NCBI RefSeq assembly: GCF_902706285.1 | Contig: NZ_CACSKD010000003.1 | Span: 434,001-498,000 of the forward strand | Direction of reading: 5' to 3' | DNA: 64,000 bases | From: Rhizobium sp. 18055 | GTDB taxonomy: Bacteria; Pseudomonadota; Alphaproteobacteria; Rhizobiales; Rhizobiaceae | Shown: positions 17,438 through 27,092 of the stretch, in pieces | How positions within the stretch are numbered: the stretch's first letter is position 1 | Layout of the letters: each line of letters starts with the position of its first letter | Program-made: the position numbers and the translations under genes | The notes under the pieces: model-generated | Seen by the model: only the letters and a program-made list of their open reading frames with translations | Database searches by the model: none | What the model was told of the DNA's origin: nothing

Positions 17438-18033
17438 CGAAATTCGAAAAGGCAAAAGCCGAGATCGTCCGCAATCAGACGCTCTCGCAGGGATGGACGC
17501 GGCTGAGCAACTACACGGTCGATTACACCGATTCCGAAGGCGAGACCCATCGCGTCTATCGGGAGGTCTACCAGCGCACCCCGGCCGCAACGATCCTGCT
17601 CTATGACCCAAAGCGTGGCAACGTCGTTCTCGTTCGGCAATTCCGCCTGCCGCTGCAGTTGCACGGCGAGCCCGCTTGGATCCTCGAGGCACCGGCCGGA
17701 CTGCTCGACGGTGACGACCCCGAACCTGCGATCCGTCGCGAAGCCATGGAAGAAACCGGCTTCCGCGTCCGCGACGTCCGCTTCCTTTTCAAGGCCTACA
17801 GCTCGCCCGGCTCCAGCACCGAAGTCATCCATTTCTTCGCAGCCACCGTCGATACAAACGATCGCGTTTCGCAAGGCGGTGGCCTGGCCGAGGAGCATGA
17901 GGATATCGAGGTCGTGGAAATCCCGCTCGACGCGGCAATGGCAATGATCGAAAGCGGCGAGATCATCGATTTGAAGACCATCATTCTGCTGCAGTGGGCC
18001 GTGCTCAACAGAAGTACCTTGGATCAGCCATAG
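17434..18033 (+). CDS. Nudix hydrolase, NudK/ADP-ribose pyrophosphatase-like
   Basis: 199 aa. The Nudix box is present at about residues 90-112, ending REAMEETGF, but the acidic residue five after the leading Gly is Asp rather than the consensus Glu. N-terminal part (NYTVDYTDSEGETHRVYREVY) and APAGLLDGDD resemble NudK-type nucleotide-sugar or ADP-ribose pyrophosphatases. Such enzymes cleave X-linked nucleoside diphosphates to NMP plus X-phosphate. The ATG at 17434 overlaps the TGA of the molybdopterin oxidoreductase gene (ATGA), so the two are coupled. Confidence 0.9.
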   Translation: MTKFEKAKAEIVRNQTLSQGWTRLSNYTVDYTDSEGETHRVYREVYQRTPAATILLYDPKRGNVVLVRQFRLPLQLHGEPAWILEAPAGLLDGDDPEPAIRREAMEETGFRVRDVRFLFKAYSSPGSSTEVIHFFAATVDTNDRVSQGGGLAEEHEDIEVVEIPLDAAMAMIESGEIIDLKTIILLQWAVLNRSTLDQP

Positions 18034-18042
18034 GGCTTTCAT

Positions 18043-18083
18043 CGGCTTGTCATGAATCGGGGCTAAGCGCTCCGGCTTGTCAT
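18043..18083. promoter_or_regulatory. Direct repeats CGGCTTGTCAT before phnM, Pho-box-like
   Basis: The 11-mer CGGCTTGTCAT occurs at 18043-18053 and again at 18073-18083, exactly 30 bp (about three helical turns) apart, in the 77-nt gap before phnM. Each contains TTGTCAT, one base from the PhoB half-site CTGTCAT, and the second is followed by the AT-rich spacer AATT. A full 7-4-7 Pho box is not present. Confidence 0.45.
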
Positions 18084-18110
18084 AATTGATCACCCGCAAG
18101 GAGAAAGCCG

Positions 18111-19274
18111 ATGTGGCTCAGCAATTTCACGATCGTTCTGCCAGATGAGGTCGTGAACAACGGCTCTGTTCGCATCGAGGATGGCGTCATCGCCGAGATC
18201 CGGCCGGAGCCCGTGACGGGTGCCGCGATTGACGGCGAGGGCCGTCTGCTGATGCCCGGCTTCGTCGATCTGCATGGCGACATGATCGAGCGCGAGATCG
18301 CGCCGCGCCCGAACGCGATGATGCCGATCGATTTCGGCATTCACGAACTCGACAAGAAGCTCGCCGCCCACGGTGTCACTACGGCTTACGCGGCCGTCTC
18401 GTTTGCCACCGAGAGCGTCTACGGCCACGTCCGTTCGCTGGAGACCACCTGCGCCGTCATCGAAGGTGTCAACCGCCTCAAGGACAGCCTGCTGATCGAT
18501 CACCGCGTCCACGCCCGCTACGAGATCACCAATATCGGTGCCGCACCGGCGCTGGAAAAGCTGATCGAGGCCGGCCAGGTCGATATGGTGTCGCTGACCG
18601 ACCACACGCCGGGGCAGGGCCAGTACAACAACATCCAGAGCTATATCCTCAGCATCGCCGAGCGCCGTGCCATCTCCGAGGAAACCGCTGCCGAAATGGT
18701 CGCCAAGCGCATCGCCATGCGCGACAATCCCGAGATCGAAGCCAGGCTCCGGCATATCGTCGATCTGTCGCTGCGCCACAAGCTGTCGCTGGCTTCCCAT
18801 GACGACGACAGTGCCGAGAAGGTCGCCGAGATGCATGCGATGGGCGTCACCATCAGCGAATTCCCGGTGACGCTGCCGGCGGCCGAGGAAGCCCGCCGTC
18901 GCGGTCTCTGGACGCTGATGGGTGCCCCGAACGCACTGCGCGGCCAGTCGATGTCCGGCAATCTGAGCGCCCTCGATGCCGCCCGCGCCGGTCTTTTGTC
19001 GGTGATCGCCGCCGACTATCACCCGGCCGCCTTCGTCCCCGGCGTCTTCAAGATCGCCGAACACACCAGCCTGCCGACGGCCGTTGCCATGGCGACCAAG
19101 AATGCCGCGCGCTCTGCCGGCCTTCTCGATCGCGGCGAGATCGCCATCGGCCAGCGCGCCGATCTGGTGGTGGTGGAAGCCGGAGACGTGCACCGCATCC
19201 GCGCCACCTTCCGCGGCGGCCGCTTCGTCTATAGCGACGGCACACTGCACCAGCCACGCTCGCTCGCAGCCTGA
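18111..19274 (+). CDS. phnM: PhnM-type triphosphate diphosphatase (amidohydrolase)
   Basis: 387 aa. PhnM removes pyrophosphate from alpha-D-ribose 1-methylphosphonate 5-triphosphate in the C-P lyase pathway. Metal ligands of the amidohydrolase fold are seen in LMPGFVDLHGDMIERE, VSLTDHTPGQGQ, LASHDDD and ADYHP, and the C-terminus closes with the small beta-sandwich (GQRADLVVVEAGDVHRI). The rest of the phn operon is not here, so this is either a detached copy or a paralogue with a related sugar triphosphate as substrate. AAGGAG lies 8 nt before the ATG. Confidence 0.9.
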   Translation: MWLSNFTIVLPDEVVNNGSVRIEDGVIAEIRPEPVTGAAIDGEGRLLMPGFVDLHGDMIEREIAPRPNAMMPIDFGIHELDKKLAAHGVTTAYAAVSFATESVYGHVRSLETTCAVIEGVNRLKDSLLIDHRVHARYEITNIGAAPALEKLIEAGQVDMVSLTDHTPGQGQYNNIQSYILSIAERRAISEETAAEMVAKRIAMRDNPEIEARLRHIVDLSLRHKLSLASHDDDSAEKVAEMHAMGVTISEFPVTLPAAEEARRRGLWTLMGAPNALRGQSMSGNLSALDAARAGLLSVIAADYHPAAFVPGVFKIAEHTSLPTAVAMATKNAARSAGLLDRGEIAIGQRADLVVVEAGDVHRIRATFRGGRFVYSDGTLHQPRSLAA

Positions 19275-19291
19275 GCTACAGCCTAAAAGAG

Positions 19292-19316
19292 TTTGGGCCC
19301 GCTTGCCGGGCCCAAA
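19292..19316. terminator. Strong hairpin between phnM and purN
   Basis: TTTGGGCCCG (19292-19301) pairs perfectly with CGGGCCCAAA (19307-19316) around a 5-nt loop. On the minus strand it is followed by CTCTTTTA, so it can end purN transcription; on the plus strand the T-run is missing. Confidence 0.7.
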
Positions 19317-19371
19317 TCGCAAAGTCAAAAATTGTGTTCTGAATGACTGGCCATCGATCAGGCCAAGAACG

Positions 19372-20046
19372 TCAGGCTTTGTCGCCGATCAGCGAAATCA
19401 CCTGAGCGCCTGCGGCCGACGTCGTGGCCGCGCCAATGTTGACGGCCTTGCCGCCTTCCATCGCCACCTTGCCCTCGGCGAACAGCCGAAGTGCCTGCGG
19501 ATAGATCTGGTGCTCGACGCTCAGAACGCGCGATGCCAGTGTATCGGCTGTATCGCCGGAGAGAACAGGCACGGCCGCCTGGCCGATCACCGGACCTTCA
19601 TCCATGCCCTCGGTGACGAAATGCACGGTGCAGCCGGCGATCCGCATGCCGGCGTCGATGGCACGCTGATGCGTGTGCAGGCCGGGAAACAATGGCAGCA
19701 GCGAGGGGTGGATGTTGATCATCTTTCCCTCGTAGCGCTGAATGAACGTGCCGCTGAGCAGCCGCATATAGCCGGCAAGGCAGAGAATATCCGGAGAAAG
19801 CGCGTCGAGTGCCGCAAAGATCGCCTCTTCGTGGGCTTCTTTGCTGGCATAGTCCTTGCGGGCGAAGGCATAGGTCGCGATGCCCTCGGCTGCCGCCTTG
19901 GCAAGCCCGCCGGCATCCGGTCTGTCGGAGATGACGCCGACGATCTCGGCCGGGTAGTCGCTGGCTTTCGCCGCGGTCACCAGCGCCATCATGTTGGAAC
20001 CGCCGCCCGAGATGAAGACGACGGCGCGTTTGCGCGGCGTCGTCAT
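19372..20046 (-). CDS. purN: Phosphoribosylglycinamide formyltransferase
   Basis: 224 aa. PurN transfers a formyl group from 10-formyl-tetrahydrofolate to GAR in purine synthesis. N-terminal [17 protein letters not shown] is the phosphate-binding loop; the catalytic Asn-His-Asp are in [21 protein letters not shown] and the [12 protein letters not shown] loop. It follows purM with a 4-nt ATGA overlap (20043-20046). Confidence 0.97.
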   Translation of the reverse strand: MTTPRKRAVVFISGGGSNMMALVTAAKASDYPAEIVGVISDRPDAGGLAKAAAEGIATYAFARKDYASKEAHEEAIFAALDALSPDILCLAGYMRLLSGTFIQRYEGKMINIHPSLLPLFPGLHTHQRAIDAGMRIAGCTVHFVTEGMDEGPVIGQAAVPVLSGDTADTLASRVLSVEHQIYPQALRLFAEGKVAMEGGKAVNIGAATTSAAGAQVISLIGDKA

Positions 20047-21116
20047 ATGGCGAGCGTGCCCTTGTAGAGCGTACCGCCGGCACCTTCGGCGCGGGCGATC
20101 ATCCGCCCGAGCTGCACGACCTTCTCGCCTTCGGCTTCGAGGGCAGCAGTCACAGTCGCGACATTCTCGGCCGAGACGACGGCGATCATGCCAATGCCGC
20201 AGTTGAAGGTGCGCAGCATTTCATTGGCTTCGACGCCGCCCGTCTTGGCAAGCCAGGAGAAGACAGCCGGAACGTTGACGGCGCTGAGATCGATCTCGGC
20301 GGCCAGGTGCTTCGGCAGAACGCGCGGAATATTCTCGGGGAAACCACCGCCGGTGATGTGCGCCAGCGCCTTGATCGACTTGGTCTCGCGGATCGCCTTC
20401 AGCAACTGCTTCACATAGATGCGTGTCGGGGTCAGCAGCGCTTCACCGAGCGTCTTGCCGTCGGCGAACGGCGCCGGCGCATCCCAGGCAAGGCCCGAGA
20501 TACCGACGATCTTGCGCACCAGCGAGAAGCCGTTGGAGTGAACGCCTGACGAGGCAAGGCCGAGGATGACGTCGCCTTCGGCAATGTCGCCCGACGGCAG
20601 CAGCTGGCCGCGCTCGGCCGCACCAACGGCGAAGCCGGCAAGGTCGTAGTCGCCGGAGGAATACATGCCCGGCATCTCGGCGGTCTCGCCGCCGATCAGC
20701 GCGCAGCCTGCATCACGGCAGCCGGCAGCAATGCCTTCGACGATCTTGGCGCCCTGGTCGGGGTCGAGCTTGCCGGTGGCGAAATAGTCGAGGAAGAACA
20801 GCGGCTCGGCGCCCTGAACCACCAGATCGTTGACGCACATCGCAACGAGGTCGATGCCGACAGTGTCATGATAATCCGCGTCGATGGCGATCTTCAGCTT
20901 GGTGCCAACGCCGTCATTGGCGGCCACCAGGACCGGATCGACGAAGCCCGCGGCCTTGAGATCGAAAAGACCGCCGAAGCCGCCGATTTCGCCATCCGCA
21001 CCGGGGCGGCGTGTCGAGCGCACGGCTGGCTTGATCTTCTCCACCAGGAGATTGCCTGCATCGATGTCGACGCCTGCGTCGCTATAGGTGAGGCCGTTTT
21101 TTCCGGACTGGCTCAT
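20043..21116 (-). CDS. purM: Phosphoribosylformylglycinamidine cyclo-ligase
   Basis: 357 aa. PurM closes the imidazole ring (FGAM to AIR) with ATP. Recognisable: [14 protein letters not shown], the Gly-rich [42 protein letters not shown] and [14 protein letters not shown], and [16 protein letters not shown]. The frame is open 84 codons upstream, but the conserved N-terminus starts at [11 protein letters not shown] (ATG 21114-21116). Operon with purN. Confidence 0.97.
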   Translation of the reverse strand: MSQSGKNGLTYSDAGVDIDAGNLLVEKIKPAVRSTRRPGADGEIGGFGGLFDLKAAGFVDPVLVAANDGVGTKLKIAIDADYHDTVGIDLVAMCVNDLVVQGAEPLFFLDYFATGKLDPDQGAKIVEGIAAGCRDAGCALIGGETAEMPGMYSSGDYDLAGFAVGAAERGQLLPSGDIAEGDVILGLASSGVHSNGFSLVRKIVGISGLAWDAPAPFADGKTLGEALLTPTRIYVKQLLKAIRETKSIKALAHITGGGFPENIPRVLPKHLAAEIDLSAVNVPAVFSWLAKTGGVEANEMLRTFNCGIGMIAVVSAENVATVTAALEAEGEKVVQLGRMIARAEGAGGTLYKGTLAI

Positions 21117-21361
21117 GCTGCTCTCCGATGGCTGTCTTCGGGCGGGAAATCTCCCCGCGTCATATGCGGGTCGCAATTGCATGACAGGGGCGTTTATGCA
21201 AGGCGTTGCGTGGCAAAAGCCCCAATTTCCCGCTCTTTTGAACGAGGCGTTTGGGATTTCGGGCCGCGGGGTTGACCATTCTCGCACCTGCATCCTATTT
21301 GGCTCAAAGGCTGTATCGCTGCGATGCGGCATATTGCAGTGATCGATCAGCGGAGAATAGT

Positions 21362-22483
21362 ATGGCACAGCAGATTAGCGGCGCAGGTCTGAAGCGCCAA
21401 GTCATCTTCTGGCTGGTCGTGCTTGCCTTTTTCATCGCCTTCCTCCTGGTGTTCAGCTCCATTCTGCTGCCGTTCCTGGCCGGCATGGCGATTGCCTACT
21501 TCCTCGATCCGATCGCAGACCGGCTGGAGCGGCTGGGCCTCAGCCGCCTGATGGCGACCATCGTCATCCTCGTCAGCTTCGTCATCATCATCGTGCTGGC
21601 GCTGATGATCCTGATCCCGATCCTCGCCAGCCAGTTTGCCGATTTTGCCGGTCGTCTGCCGGGTTACATCGATCAGCTGCAGACATTCATCGCCAAGCAG
21701 CAGAATTCGATGCTGCCGGATTGGATCAAGAGCCAGCTCGGCACCATCAAGAACAACTTCTCCGAGATCCTCTCCCAGGGCTTCGGCCTGCTGACCGGCC
21801 TGTTTGCACAGGTCTGGAGCTCCGGCCTTGCCGTCGTCAACGTCATCTCGCTGATGGTCGTGACGCCGGTCGTCGCCTTCTACATGCTGCTCGACTGGGA
21901 TCGGATGATTGCCAAGGTCGACAAGTATATTCCGCGCGACTATGTCAGCGACGTCCACCAGATCATGGACGAGATCGACCAGGCCATCGCCGGCTTCATC
22001 CGCGGGCAGGGCTCGCTCTGCCTCATCCTCGGCATCTGGTACGCTGTTGGCCTGTCGCTGGTCGGGCTCAATTTCGGCCTGCTGATCGGCATGTTCGCCG
22101 GATTGATCAGCTTCATTCCCTATGTCGGCTCGATGGTCGGCCTGATCCTCGCGCTCGGCGTCGCCATCGTCCAGTTCTGGCCGGATTATATCTGGGTGGG
22201 CGCGGTTCTCGCGGTCTTCTTCAGCGGCCAGTTCATGGAAGGCAACATCCTGCAGCCGAAGCTTGTCGGCCATAGCGTCGGCCTGCATCCGGTGTGGCTT
22301 ATGTTCGCGCTGTTTGCCTTCGGCGCGCTGTTCGGTTTCGTCGGCCTCCTGGTCGCAGTGCCGGCTGCCGCTGCGGTTGGCGTGCTTGTCCGCTTTGCCC
22401 TTTCGCGGTACCTTGATAGCGATCTTTATGCGGGCGAGGCAAAGACCGGTCGTACCCGCAAGATAGAAGCTGGCCGGAAATGA
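21362..22483 (+). CDS. AI-2E transporter family (PerM-like) membrane protein
   Basis: 373 aa. N-terminal two hydrophobic segments ([18 protein letters not shown] and [17 protein letters not shown]), a central amphipathic region with [10 protein letters not shown], then several C-terminal membrane spans with the family motif [19 protein letters not shown]. Family members are exporters or Na+/H+ antiporters; the TqsA link to AI-2 export is from E. coli and need not hold here. ATG at 21362 follows GCGGAGAA. Its stop overlaps the hdaA start by 4 nt (ATGA). Confidence 0.9.
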   Translation: MAQQISGAGLKRQVIFWLVVLAFFIAFLLVFSSILLPFLAGMAIAYFLDPIADRLERLGLSRLMATIVILVSFVIIIVLALMILIPILASQFADFAGRLPGYIDQLQTFIAKQQNSMLPDWIKSQLGTIKNNFSEILSQGFGLLTGLFAQVWSSGLAVVNVISLMVVTPVVAFYMLLDWDRMIAKVDKYIPRDYVSDVHQIMDEIDQAIAGFIRGQGSLCLILGIWYAVGLSLVGLNFGLLIGMFAGLISFIPYVGSMVGLILALGVAIVQFWPDYIWVGAVLAVFFSGQFMEGNILQPKLVGHSVGLHPVWLMFALFAFGALFGFVGLLVAVPAAAAVGVLVRFALSRYLDSDLYAGEAKTGRTRKIEAGRK

Positions 22484-23193
22484 CTGACGTGAAGAATGCT
22501 GATTCAAGGCGCAATGCCGTTGAACAGCTGCCCTTGGCCTTTTCGCACGATGCCGCAACCGGGCGCGATGATCTGCTGATCTCCGAGCGGTTGGCGGCAG
22601 CCGTGGAGATCGTCGATGCATGGCCACAATGGCCGTCGCCCGTCGTCATCCTGGCCGGCCCCGTCGGCTCCGGCAAATCGCATCTCGCCAATATCTGGAA
22701 AGAGCATAGCGGCGCCACCGTCATCCATCCGAAATCGGGTGCCAATGCCGCTATCGACGCTGCCAATGGCCCTGTCCTGTTCGAAGATGTCGATCGCCTC
22801 GGCTTCGACGACACCGAGTTGTTCCATGTCATCAACAGCGTCCGCGAAAATGGCCATAGCCTGCTGATGACCAGCCGCCTCTGGCCGATGTCCTGGCCGG
22901 TGCAGCTGGCCGATCTGCGCTCGCGCCTGAAGGCCGCGACCGTGGTCGAGATCGGCGAGCCGGATGAGGAATTGCTGTCGCAGGTGATCGTCAAGCTGTT
23001 TGCCGATCGCCAGCTTTATATAGATGACAAACTGGTGCTCTACATTGTCGCCCGGATGGAACGGTCCCTGAATGCGGCCCAGACGATCGTCGAACGGCTG
23101 GACCGGCTGGCGCTCTCGCGCGGCACCAAGATCACCCGTTCGCTGGCCGCTGAAGTGTTGAATGAATTGGGCAATTCAGAACCGGTCGATTGA
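22480..23193 (+). CDS. hdaA: DnaA-homologous regulator HdaA
   Basis: 237 aa, a single AAA+ domain homologous to DnaA domain III without the DNA-binding domain IV. Walker A is [10 protein letters not shown] and Walker [10 protein letters not shown]. Residues 16-21 read QLPLAF, a QxxLxF beta-clamp-binding motif, which is the feature that lets Hda stimulate ATP hydrolysis by DnaA after replisome loading. Coupled to the AI-2E permease by ATGA overlap. Its stop lies within a Pho-box-like element before ppk. Confidence 0.9.
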   Translation: MTDVKNADSRRNAVEQLPLAFSHDAATGRDDLLISERLAAAVEIVDAWPQWPSPVVILAGPVGSGKSHLANIWKEHSGATVIHPKSGANAAIDAANGPVLFEDVDRLGFDDTELFHVINSVRENGHSLLMTSRLWPMSWPVQLADLRSRLKAATVVEIGEPDEELLSQVIVKLFADRQLYIDDKLVLYIVARMERSLNAAQTIVERLDRLALSRGTKITRSLAAEVLNELGNSEPVD

Positions 23194-23211
23194 CTGTCAC
23201 AGTTCCGTCGT
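23194..23211 (+). promoter_or_regulatory. Pho-box-like element before ppk
   Basis: CTGTCAC, a 4-nt spacer AGTT, then CCGTCGT: the 7-4-7 spacing of the PhoB box (CTGTCAT repeats), with one and two mismatches in the two repeats. It lies 47 nt upstream of the ppk start. ppk belongs to predicted Pho regulons in rhizobia. Confidence 0.55.
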
Positions 23212-23257
23212 GAAACTGATATATTCGGCTTGGCGCAAACAGAGGGACAATCACACG

Positions 23258-25462
23258 ATGGACAGTGCAGTCGCGGAACACCAGGAACCGACCCCTGAAG
23301 CCAAGGGAAACGTTTCTCCGCTCGAAGAACTGCTCTCCAGTCCCGAGCGATTCATCAACCGCGAGTTCTCCTGGCTGCAGTTCAACCGCCGTGTGCTCGA
23401 GGAAACGCTGAATACCGAGCATCCGCTGCTCGAGCGCGTTCGCTTCCTGTCGATCTCTGCTGCCAATCTCGACGAGTTTTTCATGGTCCGCGTCGCCGGC
23501 CTCGAAGCGCAGGTGCGCCAGAACATCGTGGTCCGCACACCTGATGGCAAGACGCCGGCCGAACAGCTCGATGCGATCTTGCAGGAGATCGACAACCTGC
23601 AGATGGAGCAGCAGGCATCGCTCGCCGTTCTGCAGCAGTATCTCGCCAGGGAAGACATCCTGATCATCCGGCCCGGCGCGCTCAGCGAAGCCGACCGCAA
23701 TTGGCTGGCGACCGAATTTGAACAGGCGATCTTCCCGGTGCTGACGCCGCTGTCGATCGACCCGGCCCATCCGTTCCCGTTCATCCCCAATCTCGGCTTT
23801 TCGATCGGCCTGCAACTGGTCAGCAAGAACGGCCGCGAGCCGATGACCGCACTGCTGCGCCTGCCGCCGGCGCTGGATCGCTTCGTACGCCTGCCTGACG
23901 ATGGCAACACCATCCGTTACATCACACTCGAAGACGTCGCCAATATCTTCATCTACCGGCTTTATCCCGGCTACGAGGTGCAAGGCTCCGGTACCTTCCG
24001 CATCATCCGCGACAGCGATATCGAAGTCGAGGAAGAGGCCGAAGATCTCGTCCGCTTCTTCGAGACCGCGCTGAAGCGTCGCCGCCGCGGTTCGGTCATC
24101 CGCATCGAAACCGATTCCGAAATGCCGGCATCGCTGCGCCAGTTCGTCGTTCAGGCAACCAACGTCCCCGACAACCGCGTAGCGGTTCTGCCGGGGTTGC
24201 TGGCGCTGAACACGCTGTCCGAGATCACCAAGGCGCCGCGCGACGATCTTCGTTTTCCGACCTACAACGCCCGATTTCCCGAACGCGTACGCGAACACGC
24301 CGGCGATTGCTTCGCGGCCATCCGCGAAAAGGACATGGTGGTCCACCACCCTTACGAATCCTTCGACGTTGTGGTCCAGTTCCTGCTCCAGGCTGCGCGC
24401 GATCCTGACGTTCTGGCGATAAAGCAGACGCTATACCGCACCTCCAACGACAGCCCGATCGTGCGTGCGCTGATCGATGCAGCCGAGTCCGGCAAGTCGG
24501 TGACGGCGCTGGTCGAGCTCAAGGCCCGCTTCGATGAGGAAGCCAACATCCGCTGGGCCCGCGACCTTGAGCGTGCCGGCGTGCAGGTCGTCTTCGGCTT
24601 CATCGAATTGAAAACCCACTCGAAGATGTCGCTGGTGGTCCGCCGCGAGGAAGGCAAGCTGCGCAGCTATTGCCATCTCGGCACCGGCAACTATCACCCG
24701 ATCACCGCCAAGATCTACACCGACCTGTCGTTCTTCACCTGCAATCCCGTCATCGCCCACGACATGGCGAATATCTTCAACTTCATCACCGGCTACGGCG
24801 AGCCGGAAGAGAGCATGAAGCTGGCTGTGTCGCCCTATACGCTGCGCTCGCGCATCCTTCGCCACATCGGCGAAGAGATCAAGCATGCCAAGAGCGGCGC
24901 GCCGGCAGCGATCTGGATGAAGATGAACTCGCTGGTCGATCCCGAGATCATCGACGCTCTCTATACGGCCAGCCACGCCGGCGTCGAGATCGATCTGGTC
25001 ATCCGCGGCATCTGCTGCCTGCGCCCGCAGGTGGCCGGACTGTCCGAAAACATCCGCGTCAAGTCGATTGTCGGCCGCTTCTTGGAGCACAGCCGCATCT
25101 TCTGCTTCGGCAATGGTCACGGCCTGCCGTCGGACAAGGCGCTGGTCTATATCGGCTCTGCCGACATGATGCCGAGAAACCTCGATCGTCGCGTCGAAAC
25201 GCTGGTGCCGCTCACCAATCCGACCGTGCACGAGCAGGTCTTGTCACAGATCATGCTGGGCAACCTCATTGACAATCAACAAAGCTACGAGATATTGGCC
25301 GACGGAACGTCAAGGCGCATGGAAGTGCGCAAGGGCGAGGAGCCGTTCAACGCGCAACAGTATTTCATGACCAACCCGAGCCTTTCCGGCCGAGGCGAAG
25401 CCTTGAAATCCAGTGCGCCAAAGCTGATTGCCGGCCTTCTTTCCGGCCGGGCGAAAAGATAA
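23258..25462 (+). CDS. ppk: Polyphosphate kinase 1
   Basis: 734 aa. PPK1 reversibly polymerises the gamma phosphate of ATP into polyphosphate. N-terminal [18 protein letters not shown], the long central head domain, and the two PLD-like catalytic domains are visible. The phosphorylated His is in LKTHSKM, the second catalytic His in [10 protein letters not shown], and the Arg/Tyr-rich [13 protein letters not shown] segment follows. The start MDSAVAEHQ is preferred over an upstream in-frame ATG that would lie within hdaA. ppx follows 12 nt later. Confidence 0.97.
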   Translation: MDSAVAEHQEPTPEAKGNVSPLEELLSSPERFINREFSWLQFNRRVLEETLNTEHPLLERVRFLSISAANLDEFFMVRVAGLEAQVRQNIVVRTPDGKTPAEQLDAILQEIDNLQMEQQASLAVLQQYLAREDILIIRPGALSEADRNWLATEFEQAIFPVLTPLSIDPAHPFPFIPNLGFSIGLQLVSKNGREPMTALLRLPPALDRFVRLPDDGNTIRYITLEDVANIFIYRLYPGYEVQGSGTFRIIRDSDIEVEEEAEDLVRFFETALKRRRRGSVIRIETDSEMPASLRQFVVQATNVPDNRVAVLPGLLALNTLSEITKAPRDDLRFPTYNARFPERVREHAGDCFAAIREKDMVVHHPYESFDVVVQFLLQAARDPDVLAIKQTLYRTSNDSPIVRALIDAAESGKSVTALVELKARFDEEANIRWARDLERAGVQVVFGFIELKTHSKMSLVVRREEGKLRSYCHLGTGNYHPITAKIYTDLSFFTCNPVIAHDMANIFNFITGYGEPEESMKLAVSPYTLRSRILRHIGEEIKHAKSGAPAAIWMKMNSLVDPEIIDALYTASHAGVEIDLVIRGICCLRPQVAGLSENIRVKSIVGRFLEHSRIFCFGNGHGLPSDKALVYIGSADMMPRNLDRRVETLVPLTNPTVHEQVLSQIMLGNLIDNQQSYEILADGTSRRMEVRKGEEPFNAQQYFMTNPSLSGRGEALKSSAPKLIAGLLSGRAKR

Positions 25463-25474
25463 AACTGGACCTGC

Positions 25475-26998
25475 ATGGTTGAATCAGAAGCCCAGGGGCG
25501 CCTTCCAGGGATTGCCCCGGTCTCCGTTGTCGATATCGGTTCGAATTCGATCCGTGTTGTCATCTATGAAGGCTTGTCCCGCTCGCCGACGATCCTTTTC
25601 AACGAAAAGGTTCTTTGCGGTCTTGGCAAAGGCATAGCGCTGACCGGCAAGATGGACGAGGCCAGCGTCGAACGCGCCTTGACTGCCCTGCATCGCTTCA
25701 AGGCGCTGTCGGATCAGGCGCGTGCGGCCACCATGTACGTGCTGGCGACCGCTGCTGCGCGCGAGGCCTCCAACGGTCCCGATTTCATTCATCGCGCCGA
25801 AACAATCCTGCAGCGCAAGGTTCGCGTTCTCTCCGGCGAGGAAGAGGCGAAGTTCTCCGCGCTCGGCATCATCAGCGGTTTCTACACGCCTGATGGCATC
25901 GCCGGCGATCTCGGCGGCGGCTCGCTGGAGCTTATCGACATCAAGGGCAAGGAACTCGGCCAGGGCGTGACGCTACCGCTCGGCGGCCTGCGCCTGTCGG
26001 AATATGCCGGCGGCTCGATGGACAAGGCCCGCACCTTTGCCCGCAAGCACGTGAAGACCATCTCCAAGCTGCTGTCGCAGGGGGAAGGGCGCACCTTCTA
26101 CGCCGTTGGCGGCACGTGGCGAAACATCGCCAAGCTGCACATGGAGATGACCAACTATCCCTTGCACATGATGCAGGGCTACGAGATCACGCTCGACGCG
26201 ATGATGCAGTTTCTCGATCAGGTCGAGGCCGCCAAGGACTCGAAAGATCCGGCCTGGATGGCGGTCTCCAAATACCGCCGCGCTCTGCTTCCCTATGGCG
26301 CTGTCGCCATGAAGGAAGTCCTGAGCGTGATGAAACCCTCGGTAATTTCCTTCTCCGGCCAAGGTGTCCGCGAAGGCTATCTCTACTCGCTGCTGTCGGA
26401 CAGCGAGCGCCGCACCGATCCGCTGATCGAAGCCGCCCGTGAACTGGCCATCCTGCGTGCCCGCTCGCCCGAGCATGCCCGCGAGCTGTCCGAGTGGACC
26501 GGCCGGATGATGCCGTTCTTCGATGTCGTCGAGACGCCGGAGGAAGCCCGCTATCGCCAGGCTGCCTGCCTGCTCGCCGATATCAGCTGGCGCGCCCATC
26601 CCGATTATCGCGGCCTGCAGGCGCTGAACATCATCGCCCACACCTCCTTCGTCGGTATCAGCCACCCCGGCCGCGCCTTCATCGCGCTGGCCAACTACTA
26701 CCGCTTCGAAGGCCTGCACGACGACGGCGCCACCGGCCCGCTGGCAACGATCGCGACGCCCCGATATGTCGAGCGCGCCAAGCTGCTCGGCGGCATGCTG
26801 CGCGTCGTCTACCTGTTCTCGGCCTCGATGCCGGGTATCGTGCGCAATCTGAGGCTCGAGCGCTCGTCCAACCCGGATATCGACCTCGAATTCGTTGTGC
26901 CGAGCGAATACCACGACTTTGCCGGTGAACGCCTCGATGGCCGCCTGCAGCAACTGTCGAAGCTGACCAACAAGCGCCTCGCTTTCCGCTTCGAATAG
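25475..26998 (+). CDS. ppx: Exopolyphosphatase
   Basis: 507 aa. Ppx/GppA phosphatase of the actin-like ATPase fold: first phosphate loop VVDIGSNSIRVVIYEG, second GDLGGGSLELIDI, plus EEEAKFSALGI that holds the catalytic Glu. The C-terminal 190 residues form the helical HD-like domain found in longer Ppx proteins. It degrades polyphosphate made by the preceding ppk gene; the 12-nt gap implies one transcript. Confidence 0.95.
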   Translation: MVESEAQGRLPGIAPVSVVDIGSNSIRVVIYEGLSRSPTILFNEKVLCGLGKGIALTGKMDEASVERALTALHRFKALSDQARAATMYVLATAAAREASNGPDFIHRAETILQRKVRVLSGEEEAKFSALGIISGFYTPDGIAGDLGGGSLELIDIKGKELGQGVTLPLGGLRLSEYAGGSMDKARTFARKHVKTISKLLSQGEGRTFYAVGGTWRNIAKLHMEMTNYPLHMMQGYEITLDAMMQFLDQVEAAKDSKDPAWMAVSKYRRALLPYGAVAMKEVLSVMKPSVISFSGQGVREGYLYSLLSDSERRTDPLIEAARELAILRARSPEHARELSEWTGRMMPFFDVVETPEEARYRQAACLLADISWRAHPDYRGLQALNIIAHTSFVGISHPGRAFIALANYYRFEGLHDDGATGPLATIATPRYVERAKLLGGMLRVVYLFSASMPGIVRNLRLERSSNPDIDLEFVVPSEYHDFAGERLDGRLQQLSKLTNKRLAFRFE

Positions 26999-27041
26999 GC
27001 GGCGTTGCTGCATCTCGAAAGCAGTCCTGACGATCACGCAA

Positions 27042-27073
27042 AACAGCCCCCGTTCTCTCGAGCAGGGGCTGTT
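27042..27073. terminator. Bidirectional hairpin after ppx
   Basis: AACAGCCCC (27042-27050) pairs with GGGGCTGTT (27065-27073); loop 14 nt. It is followed by TGTCGTTT on the plus strand and by TTGCG on the minus strand, between convergent ppx and the phytase-like gene. Confidence 0.7.
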
Positions 27074-27092
27074 GTCGTTTCAGAACCTTGAT

